A DNA stretch of 51,760 nucleotides, from assembly GCA_937896065.1 (NCBI GenBank), contig CALBLI010000042.1:1-51760 (forward strand), given 5' to 3'. The notes beneath the pieces were generated by a model that saw nothing but the letters and a program-made list of their open reading frames with translations, searched no databases and was not told the origin of the DNA. The stretch's first letter is position 1. The number at the start of each line of letters is the position of its first letter. Shown here in pieces: positions 1 through 8,896 of the stretch. The position numbers and the translations under genes were made by a program. Origin of the DNA: an uncultured Caryophanales bacterium (GTDB lineage Bacteria; Bacillota_I; Bacilli_A; RFN20; CAG-288).

Positions 1-47
1 CTATTTATTTTTACTTATAAAACTTCAAAAATATTTAGTATGCGTAA

Positions 48-377
48 TTGCTAATAAGAGATTTAAAAATATATTCCTCAATTATGAATGGAGAGTTGTC
101 GTATTATCATGATAGATATGGACTAGAAGCAGATGCTGTATTACACCTTAAAGATGGTCGCTATGCGTTATTAGAATTTAAATTAGGCGATAAACAGATA
201 GATGATGGTGCTGAACACTTATGTAAAATTGAAAAATTAATAAAGGAGTTTAATAAAAAAGAAAATCAATGTAAGCTGAGATTACCTGATTTAAAAATAA
301 TAATAACCGGAAGCCAATATGGCTATAAGAGAGAAGATGATGTTTTTGTAATACCTATTAGTTGTTTAAAAGATTGA
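48..377 (+). pseudogene. C-terminal remnant of an AAA/DUF4143 ATPase
   Basis: The reading frame matches only the C-terminal nuclease-like half of ATPases of the AAA_14 + DUF4143 type: IRDLKIY, then a YYHDRYGLEADAVL stretch, a LEFKLG motif and IIITGS near the end. In this family the segment normally follows a motif like LFESMVIRDL. Here the bases at 34-42 read F-S-M in another frame and in-frame stops lie just upstream, so at least one frameshift separates the tail from any N-terminal part. The ATPase domain is absent from the window, although the start of the window cuts the view. No ribosome-binding site is seen. It is best read as a broken gene. Two intact relatives lie at 40930-42243 and 47530-48822, and another tail lies at 51127-51327. 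Confidence 0.7.
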
Positions 378-447
378 ATATATTTAATTATATTTTATTG
401 AATTTAATTATATTTTAATGTATATTAATAGTGGAGATACATAAAAT

Positions 448-822
448 ATGAGTATAACATGGCTTAAAAATACAACTGAATATGGAATAGCTAATTTGAA
501 TCTAAATAGTTTAACTTTAAATACTAATGCAAGTGCACATTTTGATGATGCTTACAGATTTTTAATTGGAATTGATGATAACAAAAATATAATCATTAAG
601 AGCTTAAATAGAAATGAATATGAACTTGGTAAGCATGATAAAGATACAATTTTTGAATTTCAAAAAGCAAAAACATATACTAGGATTTCTTCTAAAACAC
701 TGATGAGTAACATAAGCGATTATTGCAATATTAAGCTTGATAAAGAAAATAAAAAATTCAAAACATTTTATGATTATAATGAAAATAATTTAGTTATATT
801 ATTAAATGAAAAGGAGAACTGA
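448..822 (+). CDS. small conserved-looking hypothetical protein upstream of nfeD
   Basis: I do not recognise this 124-residue protein. It has no signal peptide and no membrane segment. It is acidic and Asn/Lys rich, with alternating short strands (FLIGIDDNKNIIIKSL, LVILL at the end) that suggest a small beta-rich cytosolic fold. A GGAG sits about ten bases before the ATG, and the stop is four bases before the nfeD start with a GGAG for nfeD inside its 3' end, so it is probably cotranscribed with nfeD and the SPFH gene. The 60 bases upstream hold two copies of an AT-only 16-mer at about 20-bp spacing, which may simply be low-complexity DNA. No function is proposed. Confidence 0.7.
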   Translation: MSITWLKNTTEYGIANLNLNSLTLNTNASAHFDDAYRFLIGIDDNKNIIIKSLNRNEYELGKHDKDTIFEFQKAKTYTRISSKTLMSNISDYCNIKLDKENKKFKTFYDYNENNLVILLNEKEN

Positions 823-825
823 TAT

Positions 826-1287
826 ATGACGGAATGGATGTGGTGTATATGGTTAGCAGTATTTGTTATTGCAATTATTGTTGAATCGCTTGGACCGGAA
901 GTTGTTTCAATTTGGTTTGCAATAGGTGCATTAGTTGCACTTATTATATCTTTCTTTTCAGCTTGGTGGGTTCAACTCATTGTTTTTAGTGTCATTTCAG
1001 TAGTTTTGATATTTGCTTTAAGGCCATTCATTAAAAAATATATAAATAAAAACCCTTTAAAAAGCAATGTTGAAGAAATTATTTTAACTAAGGGTGTTGT
1101 AACTAAAAAAGCAACTTCATTAGAGCATGGAACGTGTTTGATAAATGATGTCACCTGGACAATTGTCCCTTGTGATGAAAATGACATTGAAGTAGGTGAA
1201 ATAGTTGAAGTTGTCTCAATCAGTGGTAATAAATTGATTGTTAGATCAGTTTCTAATATAGATAAAGAAAAAGAAAAACAAAAATAG
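826..1287 (+). CDS. NfeD family membrane protein
   Basis: This 153-residue protein matches the short NfeD (NfeD1b) family. It has an acidic turn after the first membrane segment (IVESLGPE), two further hydrophobic segments to about residue 65, then a soluble OB-fold domain (about 80-140) with the typical GVVTKKAT and VGEIVEVVSISGNKLIV strands. NfeD proteins act in the membrane with stomatin/flotillin-like SPFH proteins and are thought to help organise membrane microdomains. The gene next in line (29 bases downstream) is exactly such a partner. The end of the protein is Lys/Glu rich (DKEKEKQK). No catalytic ClpP-like domain is present, as expected for the short form. Confidence 0.9.
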   Translation: MTEWMWCIWLAVFVIAIIVESLGPEVVSIWFAIGALVALIISFFSAWWVQLIVFSVISVVLIFALRPFIKKYINKNPLKSNVEEIILTKGVVTKKATSLEHGTCLINDVTWTIVPCDENDIEVGEIVEVVSISGNKLIVRSVSNIDKEKEKQK

Positions 1288-1315
1288 TATAATTTATAAA
1301 TAGGAGGGTGCAGTT

Positions 1316-2290
1316 ATGTTAACTTTAGAAACAGTATTACAAGCTGGAGCAATAGCTGGAATTGTTATAGGTGTATGCTTATTTATATTTGTCATTATAA
1401 TTGTTTCAAATTTAAGAATAGTTAATCAGACAGATAAATATATTATTGAAAGAATGGGTGCTTATAAAACAACATGGGGAACAGGAATTCATTTTTTAGT
1501 TCCATTTATTGATAAGGTTGCTAAAAAGATATCATTAAAGGAAGCTGTTTTGGATTTTGCACCACAATCTGTTATCACTAAAGATAATGTTACTATTCAA
1601 ATTGATACGGTTGTTTTTTATCATGTAACTGATCCAAAATTGTTTGCATACGGAACAAATGATCCAATTTTAGCAATTGATTATCTTTCTTCAACAACAC
1701 TTAGAAATTTAATTGGTGAATTAGATTTAGATGCTACATTGACCTCAAGAGATATCATCAATGAAAATATGCGTAAAATATTAGATGTTGCAACAGATCC
1801 ATGGGGTATAAAAGTATCTAGAGTTGAACTTAAAAATATTTTACCTCCTCAAGACATCAGAGAAGCTATGGAAAGACAAATGAGAGCTGAAAGAGAAAAA
1901 AGAGAAAAGATTTTGCTTGCGGAAGGTCAAAAACAATCTGCCATTTTAATAGCTGAAGGTAATAAAGAATCTAGAATTAGAAATGCTGAAGCTGATAGGC
2001 AAGCTCAAATTCTTGAAGCTGAAGGTAAGGCTCAATCGTTAAGAGAAATGAAGCAAGCAGAAGCAGATGGCATAAAAGCTGTAAGGCAAGCAGAAGCTGA
2101 AGGAATCAGAATGTTAAAAGAGGCCAAAGCTGATGAAGCTGTTTTGCAACTTAGATATTATGAGGCATTAGCTAAGATGGCTGATGGAAAAGCTACTAAA
2201 GTCTTTATTCCTAATAATCTTGCTGGATTAGCTAGTGCTGCTAGTGTAATTAAAGCTAGTATTGATGAAAATAGAGAAGAAAATAAATAA
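1316..2290 (+). CDS. SPFH/band 7 (stomatin or paraslipin-like) protein
   Basis: A 324-residue SPFH-domain protein. One N-terminal membrane segment (about 10-33, rich in I/V/F) is followed by the band-7 domain (about 35-190, with VNQTDKYIIERMGAY and the conserved ILPPQDIREAMERQMRAERE). A long Glu/Ala/Arg coiled coil follows (about 190-280, repeated EAEG and QAEA blocks) and then a short C-terminal region. The length and order are those of QmcA/paraslipin proteins, which oligomerise on the membrane with NfeD. A strong AGGAGG lies upstream of the start, and the operon closes with a terminator hairpin at 2298-2330. Confidence 0.93.
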   Translation: MLTLETVLQAGAIAGIVIGVCLFIFVIIIVSNLRIVNQTDKYIIERMGAYKTTWGTGIHFLVPFIDKVAKKISLKEAVLDFAPQSVITKDNVTIQIDTVVFYHVTDPKLFAYGTNDPILAIDYLSSTTLRNLIGELDLDATLTSRDIINENMRKILDVATDPWGIKVSRVELKNILPPQDIREAMERQMRAEREKREKILLAEGQKQSAILIAEGNKESRIRNAEADRQAQILEAEGKAQSLREMKQAEADGIKAVRQAEAEGIRMLKEAKADEAVLQLRYYEALAKMADGKATKVFIPNNLAGLASAASVIKASIDENREENK

Positions 2291-2297
2291 AAACTTG

Positions 2298-2330
2298 ACT
2301 GCTATATTAATAAAAATATAGCAGTTTTTT
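2298..2330 (+). terminator. intrinsic terminator after the SPFH gene
   Basis: Perfect 10-bp arms at 2299-2308 and 2315-2324 are separated by a 6-base loop and followed by six Ts. It ends the hypothetical-nfeD-SPFH transcript. Confidence 0.85.
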
Positions 2331-2412
2331 AATGAAAATAATCATTGAAAATGATAAATAAAAAGCTACTTAATTAAAAAAACAACTTTAATGATACATT
2401 TAGAAAGTTGAA

Positions 2413-2435
2413 AAAATAATCTTGAAAAAATGCGG
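2413..2435 (+). repeat. 23-bp sequence shared with 51692-51714
   Basis: Twenty-three bases here are identical to 51692-51714, and weaker similarity extends about 20-30 bases upstream in both places. The shared segment contains the -35 box of the next gene and ends with the first Gs of the poly-G tract. In the distal copy the following bases are GGAGAC instead of a G run. Confidence 0.8.
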
Positions 2436-2450
2436 GGGGGGGTATATAAT
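2422..2450 (+). promoter_or_regulatory. sigma-A type promoter with poly-G spacer
   Basis: TTGAAA (2422-2427) and TATAAT (2445-2450) are separated by exactly 17 bp. Nine of the spacer bases (2434-2442) are consecutive Gs, very unusual in this AT-rich DNA. The expected start of transcription is near 2457, giving a leader of about 24 bases with AAGGAG ahead of the ATG at 2481. Slippage in the G run would change spacer length and so promoter strength, as known for poly-G or poly-C spacers of neisserial porA and opc. That it does so here is inference. Confidence 0.8.
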
Positions 2451-2480
2451 ATTGATGTCTAAATAAGGAGATATTTTTGT

Positions 2481-5132
2481 ATGAAAAAATTTAAATTTGT
2501 ACCTCTGCTTTCAATGCTATTGATAGTAGCATCATGTTCTAAAGTCAACAATATATCTTCAATCAGTTCAAGTTCATCTCAACCTAGTACATCTGTTACA
2601 CCAGAAGTTGAAAAAAGAGTGACTACTGTTGATTCATTTAAGTATTATATTAATGATAACGACACTGTTCAAATAACTGGTTTGGATAGGAATGATTATG
2701 ATGAGATTATTATTCCTGATTATATAGATGGTAGAAAAGTTACTCAATTATCTACTGCTGCATTTGATAACAATAATGGTGCTAAAAGAATATATATAAA
2801 TAAATTTCTTGATGGTAACTATATAGACGGAAGCTTTTTTAAGAATTTTGATAACTTAGAAAAGATAGAGGTGTCACCTGATAATACAGCTGTTGAAGTA
2901 ATAAATAATTGTGTAATAAAAAAAGGTGACAATTTAGCTGCATATAATTTGTACTTTGCTTTTAAAAGTTCAACAATACCAACAGATAGAAATATTGAAA
3001 TAAATGGCTATGCTTTTGGCTATACAAATATAGAAGATGTCTATATTCCTAAAAACGTCACAAAAATATCAGATTATGCATTTTATAAAAATTATGATTT
3101 GAAAAGTTTTAGAGTAGAAGAGGGAAATACTACTTTTAAAGTTGAAAATAATTGCTTATTAAAAAATATAGGAAATGGTTGGGCTGTTCTAGCTAGCAGC
3201 CTGAATTCGACAATACCAACCGATACTGAGGTTTGGCTTATTGCACCATACGCCTTTCAATATTCAAAAATTAAAAAACTTCATATACCAAAAAATATTA
3301 GGGAGATTAGAAAAACGGGCTTAGCAAATTCTGAAATTGAAGAACTAACATTTGATGACGATACACAGCTTCATGATTGGAGTGGAAATAGTACTTTGTT
3401 CTCTTCTCTTAACAATTTACCTAAATTAAAAAGTATTCGTTATCCTAAAAATATCACATCAATTGCTGCTGGAACTGGTGGAAATTCTTTAGCAAATTGT
3501 ACATCTTTAGAAACTCTTTATATTCCTAAGACAATTACATCAATATCTCCAGGATTTGCTTCTACACTAACCTCTTTAAAAACAATTGTCTTAGAAGCAG
3601 GCAATACTATGTATGAATACACTAATGGCTTTTTAATAAATATAAAGAATAATATATTAGCATACTATAATGGAAATGAAGAAAATGTAACTATCCCTAG
3701 TAATGTAACTACAATTGCAAGTTACGCATTTTATAATAACAAAAATATTAAAAATGTAACTATTCCAAGTTCATTAACTAAAGTTAATAGTTATGCATTT
3801 GCTAATACTTCACTTGAAAGTTTGACTTTTTCTGGAGCAAATAATATCAGTACAGTAGGAAGCTATGCATTCAGTGGATGCAAAAATATTAAAACAGTTT
3901 CTTGGTGGCCAAGTAAGGTAACAACTATTCCTGCAAATTGTTTCGATAGTTCAAAGATTGAGACATTAAAATTACCAGTAACTATTACTACAATAACAAG
4001 CTCTGCTTTTAATAATGCAGAAGTTAAAGTAATTGAATCTTCAAGTGCCAACTATGTTTGTAAAGATAAGAAGAATTTGACCAATGCAGATGGAACGGTG
4101 TTATGTTTTGGATTTACAAATGAGATGGGAACTATTGATATTCCATCTACTGTAACTTCTATTGCTGCTAATGCATGTTATGGTAGGGAAGTTAAATATG
4201 TTGTTATACCAAGTTCGGTTACTACTATTAATGATCACGCTTTTGCTCATACTAAATCTTTAAAAATGGTAGTTATGTCTGATAATGTTCTCATATTAAA
4301 AGATGGTTGCTTTTATCAATCTTCAATAAAGAGCATTAATTTATCAGCTAAGTTGCAGACAATTGAAAAGACATGTTTTGAGTCATGTGTTAATTTAGAA
4401 GAAATACATATGCCAAATACATTAACTTCGCTTGGAATAAATACATTTCTCAATAGCGGTTTAAAGAGAGTAACAATATCATCTGGTCTTAAAGCAATTG
4501 CAAGTCAATGTTTCAAAAATACTAAATTAGAAAATATAGTTATACCTAGCGGTGTAACTAGTATTGATGATAGTGCATTTGCAACTTGTTATGAACTGAA
4601 ATCAGTGAGTCTACCAAATACATTAACAACTATTGCTTCTAATGCTTTTAAATTCTGTAGCAAATTAGTTGATATAAATTTACCCGATAGTATAACTAGT
4701 ATCGGTTCTATTTCTTTACATAATGTTGGTATAGAAGAAATTATAGTTCCTAAAGGGGTAACAAGCATTGCAAATTATGCATTCAGAAATACTAAAAAAC
4801 TAAAAAGGTTGGTATTAACAGCTAATGTTACAACACTAAATCAAAGTATATTATCTGGTTCAACTGTAGAAACAGTTGAAATTAAAAATCCAACGATTGC
4901 AGTAACAACTAATGCTAACTTCATTTATGATGGTTCTTCATCTTTCTACAATGCTAGATATATAAAAGAAATCAAGTTCTATGGAACATTAGATCAATTT
5001 AAAGCAGTATTTAAAAACAAAGCAGGGGCTTTTACTTCTAACTTTGATGACAAAGTAATAAATATCACTTATTTAAATGAACAAGGTGAATTTACAGCTA
5101 TTTCTTCTCAAGATATAGACTGGAATGAATAA
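2481..5132 (+). CDS. BspA-like leucine-rich-repeat surface lipoprotein
   Basis: An 883-residue exported protein. A Lys-rich start and hydrophobic core end in LIVASC, a lipobox, so the mature protein is probably lipid-anchored on the outer face of the membrane. A Ser-rich linker (SSISSSSSQPSTS) follows. From about residue 50 nearly to the end there are repeated LRR_5 (BspA-type) units of the form ...LKSI.IP..VTSI...AF.., more than twenty by eye, with many IPSSVTTI and AFxNxxxL variants. A short repeat-free tail of about 50 residues ends the protein. BspA-like proteins bind host proteins or other cells, but the ligand here is unknown. It is monocistronic, with a phase-variation-type promoter upstream and a bidirectional terminator downstream. 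Confidence 0.92.
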   Translation: MKKFKFVPLLSMLLIVASCSKVNNISSISSSSSQPSTSVTPEVEKRVTTVDSFKYYINDNDTVQITGLDRNDYDEIIIPDYIDGRKVTQLSTAAFDNNNGAKRIYINKFLDGNYIDGSFFKNFDNLEKIEVSPDNTAVEVINNCVIKKGDNLAAYNLYFAFKSSTIPTDRNIEINGYAFGYTNIEDVYIPKNVTKISDYAFYKNYDLKSFRVEEGNTTFKVENNCLLKNIGNGWAVLASSLNSTIPTDTEVWLIAPYAFQYSKIKKLHIPKNIREIRKTGLANSEIEELTFDDDTQLHDWSGNSTLFSSLNNLPKLKSIRYPKNITSIAAGTGGNSLANCTSLETLYIPKTITSISPGFASTLTSLKTIVLEAGNTMYEYTNGFLINIKNNILAYYNGNEENVTIPSNVTTIASYAFYNNKNIKNVTIPSSLTKVNSYAFANTSLESLTFSGANNISTVGSYAFSGCKNIKTVSWWPSKVTTIPANCFDSSKIETLKLPVTITTITSSAFNNAEVKVIESSSANYVCKDKKNLTNADGTVLCFGFTNEMGTIDIPSTVTSIAANACYGREVKYVVIPSSVTTINDHAFAHTKSLKMVVMSDNVLILKDGCFYQSSIKSINLSAKLQTIEKTCFESCVNLEEIHMPNTLTSLGINTFLNSGLKRVTISSGLKAIASQCFKNTKLENIVIPSGVTSIDDSAFATCYELKSVSLPNTLTTIASNAFKFCSKLVDINLPDSITSIGSISLHNVGIEEIIVPKGVTSIANYAFRNTKKLKRLVLTANVTTLNQSILSGSTVETVEIKNPTIAVTTNANFIYDGSSSFYNARYIKEIKFYGTLDQFKAVFKNKAGAFTSNFDDKVINITYLNEQGEFTAISSQDIDWNE

Positions 5133-5134
5133 AA

Positions 5135-5168
5135 CAAAAAAGACAGCTATAATAAAGCTGTCTTTTTT
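5135..5168. terminator. bidirectional intrinsic terminator
   Basis: An A run, 8-bp arms AGACAGCT (5141-5148) and AGCTGTCT (5156-5163), then a T run. It serves the LRR lipoprotein on the plus strand and the aminopeptidase on the minus strand. Confidence 0.85.
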
Positions 5169-5202
5169 ATTATCAATTTAATATTTTAAAAGTAGTTTAA
5201 TA

Positions 5203-6570
5203 TTATTTTGATTGTAAAAAATGAGTATATGCTAGATATGCTTCATAAACATCAGCTTTAGAAACTATTTCCATAGGTGAATGCATAGATAAAACAGGGA
5301 CACCAGCATCTAAAACATACATATTGTAATTACCTAAAATATAAGCAATAGTTCCACCGCCGCCTTGATCGACTTTACCAATTTCAGAAGTTTGGTAGTG
5401 GATATTGTTGCTATCCATTATATTTCTGACATATGCAACAAATTCAGGCATAGCATCATTACAACCTGATTTACCTCTAGCACCAGTATATTTGTTAAAA
5501 ACAATACCTTTTGAGAAGTAACATGAATTTTTAGCTTCATTGACATTAGCATATAGAGGGTCAACTGCACATGAAACATCTGATGAAAGCATCATTGAAT
5601 TAGTCATCGCATGAATAGTAGCAAGGTGGTTTTCTTTTCCTTCTTTAGCAAGCATTTCACAAATAATATTTTCAAACCATCTGCTTTGAGCACCAGTTGC
5701 ACCAATAGAACCAACTTCTTCTTTATCAACTAAAACGCATATAGTTGTATATTCACATTCTTTAGCATCAATAGCAGCTCTAAGTGAAGTATAAGCACAA
5801 ACTCTATCATCATGACCATATCCAGCAATCATAGAAGCATCAAGACCATAATCTCTTGCTTTACCTGCAGGAACAGCAACAAGTTCACTAGATAAGAAAT
5901 CTTCTTCATCAAACTTATATTTTTTCTTAAGTAAATCTAAGATATATTTTTTTACATTACCTGCTTTGTCTTCCTTTAAAGGGATATTACCAACTGTAAT
6001 ATTTAAATCTTCACCTTCAATTACATTGGCAGCTGGTTTTTTTAATTGATCCTGAGCAAGATGAATAAGTAAATCAGATATTCCTAAAACAGGATCACTA
6101 TCATCTTCACCAACATTTACATTAATAGCACTGCCATCTTTTTTATACACAACACCATGAAGTGCTAAAGGTATAGTAACATATTGATACTTCTTTATTC
6201 CGCCATAATAATGTGTTTCAAGTAGTGCAAAACCGCCTTGCTCATATAAAGGATTTTGTTTGATATCAAGTCTTGGTGAATCAATATGAGCACCAAGAAT
6301 TCTCATTCCATCTTCAATTGATTTTTTACCGATAGTTGCAACAAGTAGATTTTTGCCTTTATTTAAAGCGTAAACTTTATCACCTGCTTTTAATTTTTTT
6401 ACTTTATTAAGATTTTTAAAACCTGCTTTTTCAATGATTTTAATTGATTCATCAACAACTAATCTTTCGGTCTTACCATAAGATAAGAAATCAATGTAGT
6501 CCTTTGCAAAATTAAAGATTTTTCCTTTCTTTTCTTCACTTGCATCTACCCAAATATTTTTTGCGTACAT
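5203..6570 (-). CDS. M18 family aminopeptidase
   Basis: A 455-residue zinc aminopeptidase of family M18 (aspartyl aminopeptidase type), which removes N-terminal residues, often acidic ones, from peptides in the cytosol. Visible metal and catalytic motifs, in order, are GAHIDSPRLD (His and Asp ligands, near residue 95), GYGHDDR (Asp ligand), DKEEVGS (catalytic Glu and metal Glu), a Ser/Asp site SSDVSCAVDP, and the C-terminal metal His in SMHSPMEI. Length matches the family. The start is supported by AGGAGG seven or so bases upstream. It stands alone between the LRR gene and dnaX. Substrate preference cannot be read from the sequence. Confidence 0.95.
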   Translation of the reverse strand: MYAKNIWVDASEEKKGKIFNFAKDYIDFLSYGKTERLVVDESIKIIEKAGFKNLNKVKKLKAGDKVYALNKGKNLLVATIGKKSIEDGMRILGAHIDSPRLDIKQNPLYEQGGFALLETHYYGGIKKYQYVTIPLALHGVVYKKDGSAINVNVGEDDSDPVLGISDLLIHLAQDQLKKPAANVIEGEDLNITVGNIPLKEDKAGNVKKYILDLLKKKYKFDEEDFLSSELVAVPAGKARDYGLDASMIAGYGHDDRVCAYTSLRAAIDAKECEYTTICVLVDKEEVGSIGATGAQSRWFENIICEMLAKEGKENHLATIHAMTNSMMLSSDVSCAVDPLYANVNEAKNSCYFSKGIVFNKYTGARGKSGCNDAMPEFVAYVRNIMDSNNIHYQTSEIGKVDQGGGGTIAYILGNYNMYVLDAGVPVLSMHSPMEIVSKADVYEAYLAYTHFLQSK

Positions 6571-6830
6571 ATATAGCCTCCTATAGATAAATACAATATA
6601 AATTATAGAACTAATAAAATAAGTTTCAATAAATGTTAACCATAACTAACAAAAAGAATGTTATGTTATAACAATTTTTTACTTCTTACTTTTTAGTTTG
6701 TTAGGTATCGTATACTTAAAAAAATCATTCTCAATGAGTGGTTTAACATAGTATTTTAATTTTAAAATGTAGAAAGAATAAGTATAGTTAAAGAATAATG
6801 ATAATGTAGTATAATTAAAGAGGTAAAAAT

Positions 6831-8513
6831 ATGGCATATTTAGCATTCTATAATAAATATAGACCTCAAAAATTTGATGAAGTAGTTGGTCAAAAAACAA
6901 TCGTTAAAACTTTAAAAAATGCAATTAAAGAGAATAAAATAGCTCATGCATATCTTTTCTGTGGACCAAGAGGAACTGGAAAGACTACTATGGCTAGATT
7001 ATTTGCTAAAGCCTTAAATTGTGAAGATGGTTTAGGAAGTCAATGTTTAAAATGTGAATCATGTGAAAAAATTGCTGCTGGTAATCATCCTGATGTTATT
7101 GAAATAGATGCTGCTAGTAATTCAACTGTTGATTCAGTCAGAGACTTAATTGATAATGTTTCTTATCAACCAATAATGGGTAGGTATAAAGTATATATCA
7201 TTGATGAAGTTCACAATATGTCTAATTCAGCTTTCAATGCTTTGCTTAAAACACTTGAAGAGCCACCATCATTTGTAATCTTTATTTTGGCAACTACTGA
7301 ACCTCAAAAAATAATTCCAACGATTCTTTCGCGAGTTCAAAGATATGATTTTTCAAAAGTTAGTGATGAAGATTTATTTTTGAATATGAAAAGAGTTTTA
7401 GATAGTGAAAAAATATCATATGAAGATGAAGCTTTAAAGGAAGTGGCTTCACTTGCTGATGGTGGTGTAAGAGATTCTCTTTCTTTACTTGATCAACTTG
7501 TGTCCTATTGTGATAACAAAGTTAAATTAGAAGATGTTAACAATTTATTTGGATTAACATCTAAAAGTGAGAAATTAAAATTAATTGATAATATTTTTAA
7601 AAAGAAAAGTGATGAAGTCATTTTATCTATTAGAGATAAGTATCAAAATGGTGTTGACTTATTAAAACTTCATTTAGATATATTAAATATCTTGAAAGAT
7701 ATGTACATATACAATGTAACAGAGGATAGTAAATTGTTATCTAAAGTCAGTGAAGACGATATAAAAAATATGCATATAACAACACCTGTTTTAAAAAACA
7801 TGATTCAAATATTGATTAGCGGATATCGTCAATACAAACAAAGTGATGATGTTTTATCTAATTGTGAATTAACTTTTTTATCACTTCTTGAAGATGAAGA
7901 TGTAGAAAAAGAAGTAGTTGTCAAAAAAGTTATTAAAGAAGGAAAAGGAATAAATTCTGCTGAAAAGAAAATTGAAAAGCAAAATGAAAATAAGTATGTT
8001 ACAAATGCAGTTGAAATAAAAGTTGAAGAAAATAAGGTGTCACAACCTATAAAGAAAGAAGAAAAAGAAGAAACTATTAAAGCTACAACTGAGGAAATTG
8101 TTAATTTGATGATGCGTGCATCAAAAGAAGAAAGAGTAGCAATTGGTAATAAATGGGACAATTTACAAAATGAATTCGCTGATGAAAAATTTAAATCCTA
8201 TGCTAAAGCTTTATTTTCAACCAAGTTATGCTTAGTCGATAGTAAAGATTCTGTCTTGCTTACTATATATTCTTATGATGACATAGCTGATAAATTAATT
8301 TCTTATAAATCACAAAATATTTTGAAAGAACTCGTAAAAAAAGTTTTTAATATAAATTATAATATTCTTGTCATCAGTGAAAGTGAATATTCTTTAGCTA
8401 TTAAGATGTATAAAGAGGGGAAAATAAAAGAAAATCATGTTTCAAATATTAAGTTTACAAATGATAAAGAAAATACAGCTGATGAATTTGTAACTTCCTT
8501 ATTTGAAGATTAA
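6831..8513 (+). CDS. dnaX: DNA polymerase III subunit gamma/tau
   Basis: A 560-residue clamp-loader subunit. It starts with the diagnostic AYLAFYNKYRPQKFDEVVGQ and has Walker A GPRGTGKTT (near 45), a zinc module of four cysteines (CEDGLGSQCLKCESC, about 64-78), Walker B IIDEVHN and the sensor region LATTEPQKI. Domain III and a charged Lys/Glu linker (about 370-420) lead to a tau-like C-terminal domain. Clamp loading of the beta ring at the replication fork is its role. It opens the block dnaX-ybaB-recR-tmk-holB-ricT-rsmI. A TATAAT sits at 6810-6815 and AAAGAGG precedes the ATG. The 260 bases between this gene and the aminopeptidase hold no SRP RNA or other RNA gene that I can see. Confidence 0.97.
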   Translation: MAYLAFYNKYRPQKFDEVVGQKTIVKTLKNAIKENKIAHAYLFCGPRGTGKTTMARLFAKALNCEDGLGSQCLKCESCEKIAAGNHPDVIEIDAASNSTVDSVRDLIDNVSYQPIMGRYKVYIIDEVHNMSNSAFNALLKTLEEPPSFVIFILATTEPQKIIPTILSRVQRYDFSKVSDEDLFLNMKRVLDSEKISYEDEALKEVASLADGGVRDSLSLLDQLVSYCDNKVKLEDVNNLFGLTSKSEKLKLIDNIFKKKSDEVILSIRDKYQNGVDLLKLHLDILNILKDMYIYNVTEDSKLLSKVSEDDIKNMHITTPVLKNMIQILISGYRQYKQSDDVLSNCELTFLSLLEDEDVEKEVVVKKVIKEGKGINSAEKKIEKQNENKYVTNAVEIKVEENKVSQPIKKEEKEETIKATTEEIVNLMMRASKEERVAIGNKWDNLQNEFADEKFKSYAKALFSTKLCLVDSKDSVLLTIYSYDDIADKLISYKSQNILKELVKKVFNINYNILVISESEYSLAIKMYKEGKIKENHVSNIKFTNDKENTADEFVTSLFED

Positions 8514-8527
8514 TAAAGGAGAAACTT

Positions 8528-8896
8528 ATGGATGATCAAAATATAAAAAATGCTAAACAAGCAACTGAAATGGTGATGCTTCAAGATAGAGCTAGGAAGT
8601 ATCAAGAAAAACTTGATGAACTTGCAAACAAAGTCTATAAAGGAAAAAGGCAAGGAATCAATATTGATTTGAAAGGAAATTTTGATATCATTGATTTTAA
8701 AATTGATCAATCTTTCTATGAAACAAGTTCTAAAACTCAAATGGAACAAGCGATAATTGTTTGCTTTACTAATCTTAAAAGAACGATTGAACAAGACCAA
8801 GAAACTTTAAAAAACGAACTCAATAATGATATTATGAAAATGCAAAGTGAGGCATTAAAAGAAAAAGAAAATGGAACAGATAAAGACGATAACTAA
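8528..8896 (+). CDS. YbaB/EbfC family nucleoid-associated protein
   Basis: A 122-residue protein with the YbaB arrangement: an N-terminal helix with MVMLQDRARKYQEKLDELA, a central sheet (GINIDLKGNFDIIDFKID) and a C-terminal helix. The usual family length is about 100-110, so the charged tail (KEKENGTDKDDN) is slightly long. YbaB dimers bind DNA loosely and are nearly always encoded between dnaX and recR, as here. AAAGGAG precedes the ATG. Its 3' end overlaps the recR start by 26 bases, suggesting translational coupling. Confidence 0.93.
   Translation: MDDQNIKNAKQATEMVMLQDRARKYQEKLDELANKVYKGKRQGINIDLKGNFDIIDFKIDQSFYETSSKTQMEQAIIVCFTNLKRTIEQDQETLKNELNNDIMKMQSEALKEKENGTDKDDN

Noticed and set aside
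382..417. Two AT-only 16-mers at about 20-bp spacing upstream of the first small gene
   Set aside because: Only A and T bases; in DNA this AT-rich such repeats arise easily by chance.
2434..2442. The nine-G run as a simple assembly error
   Set aside because: It falls exactly in a spacer that makes a consensus promoter of ideal length, although the precise count should be confirmed in reads.
6571..6830. Possible SRP RNA next to dnaX, a frequent neighbour in firmicutes
   Set aside because: No SRP-type conserved loop or stable hairpin is visible in these 260 bases.
7829..8161. Open frames on the strand opposite dnaX, mglC, tmk-region and nifJ genes
   Set aside because: They lie wholly inside well-identified genes, have Ser/Phe/Leu-rich antisense composition and no ribosome-binding sites.
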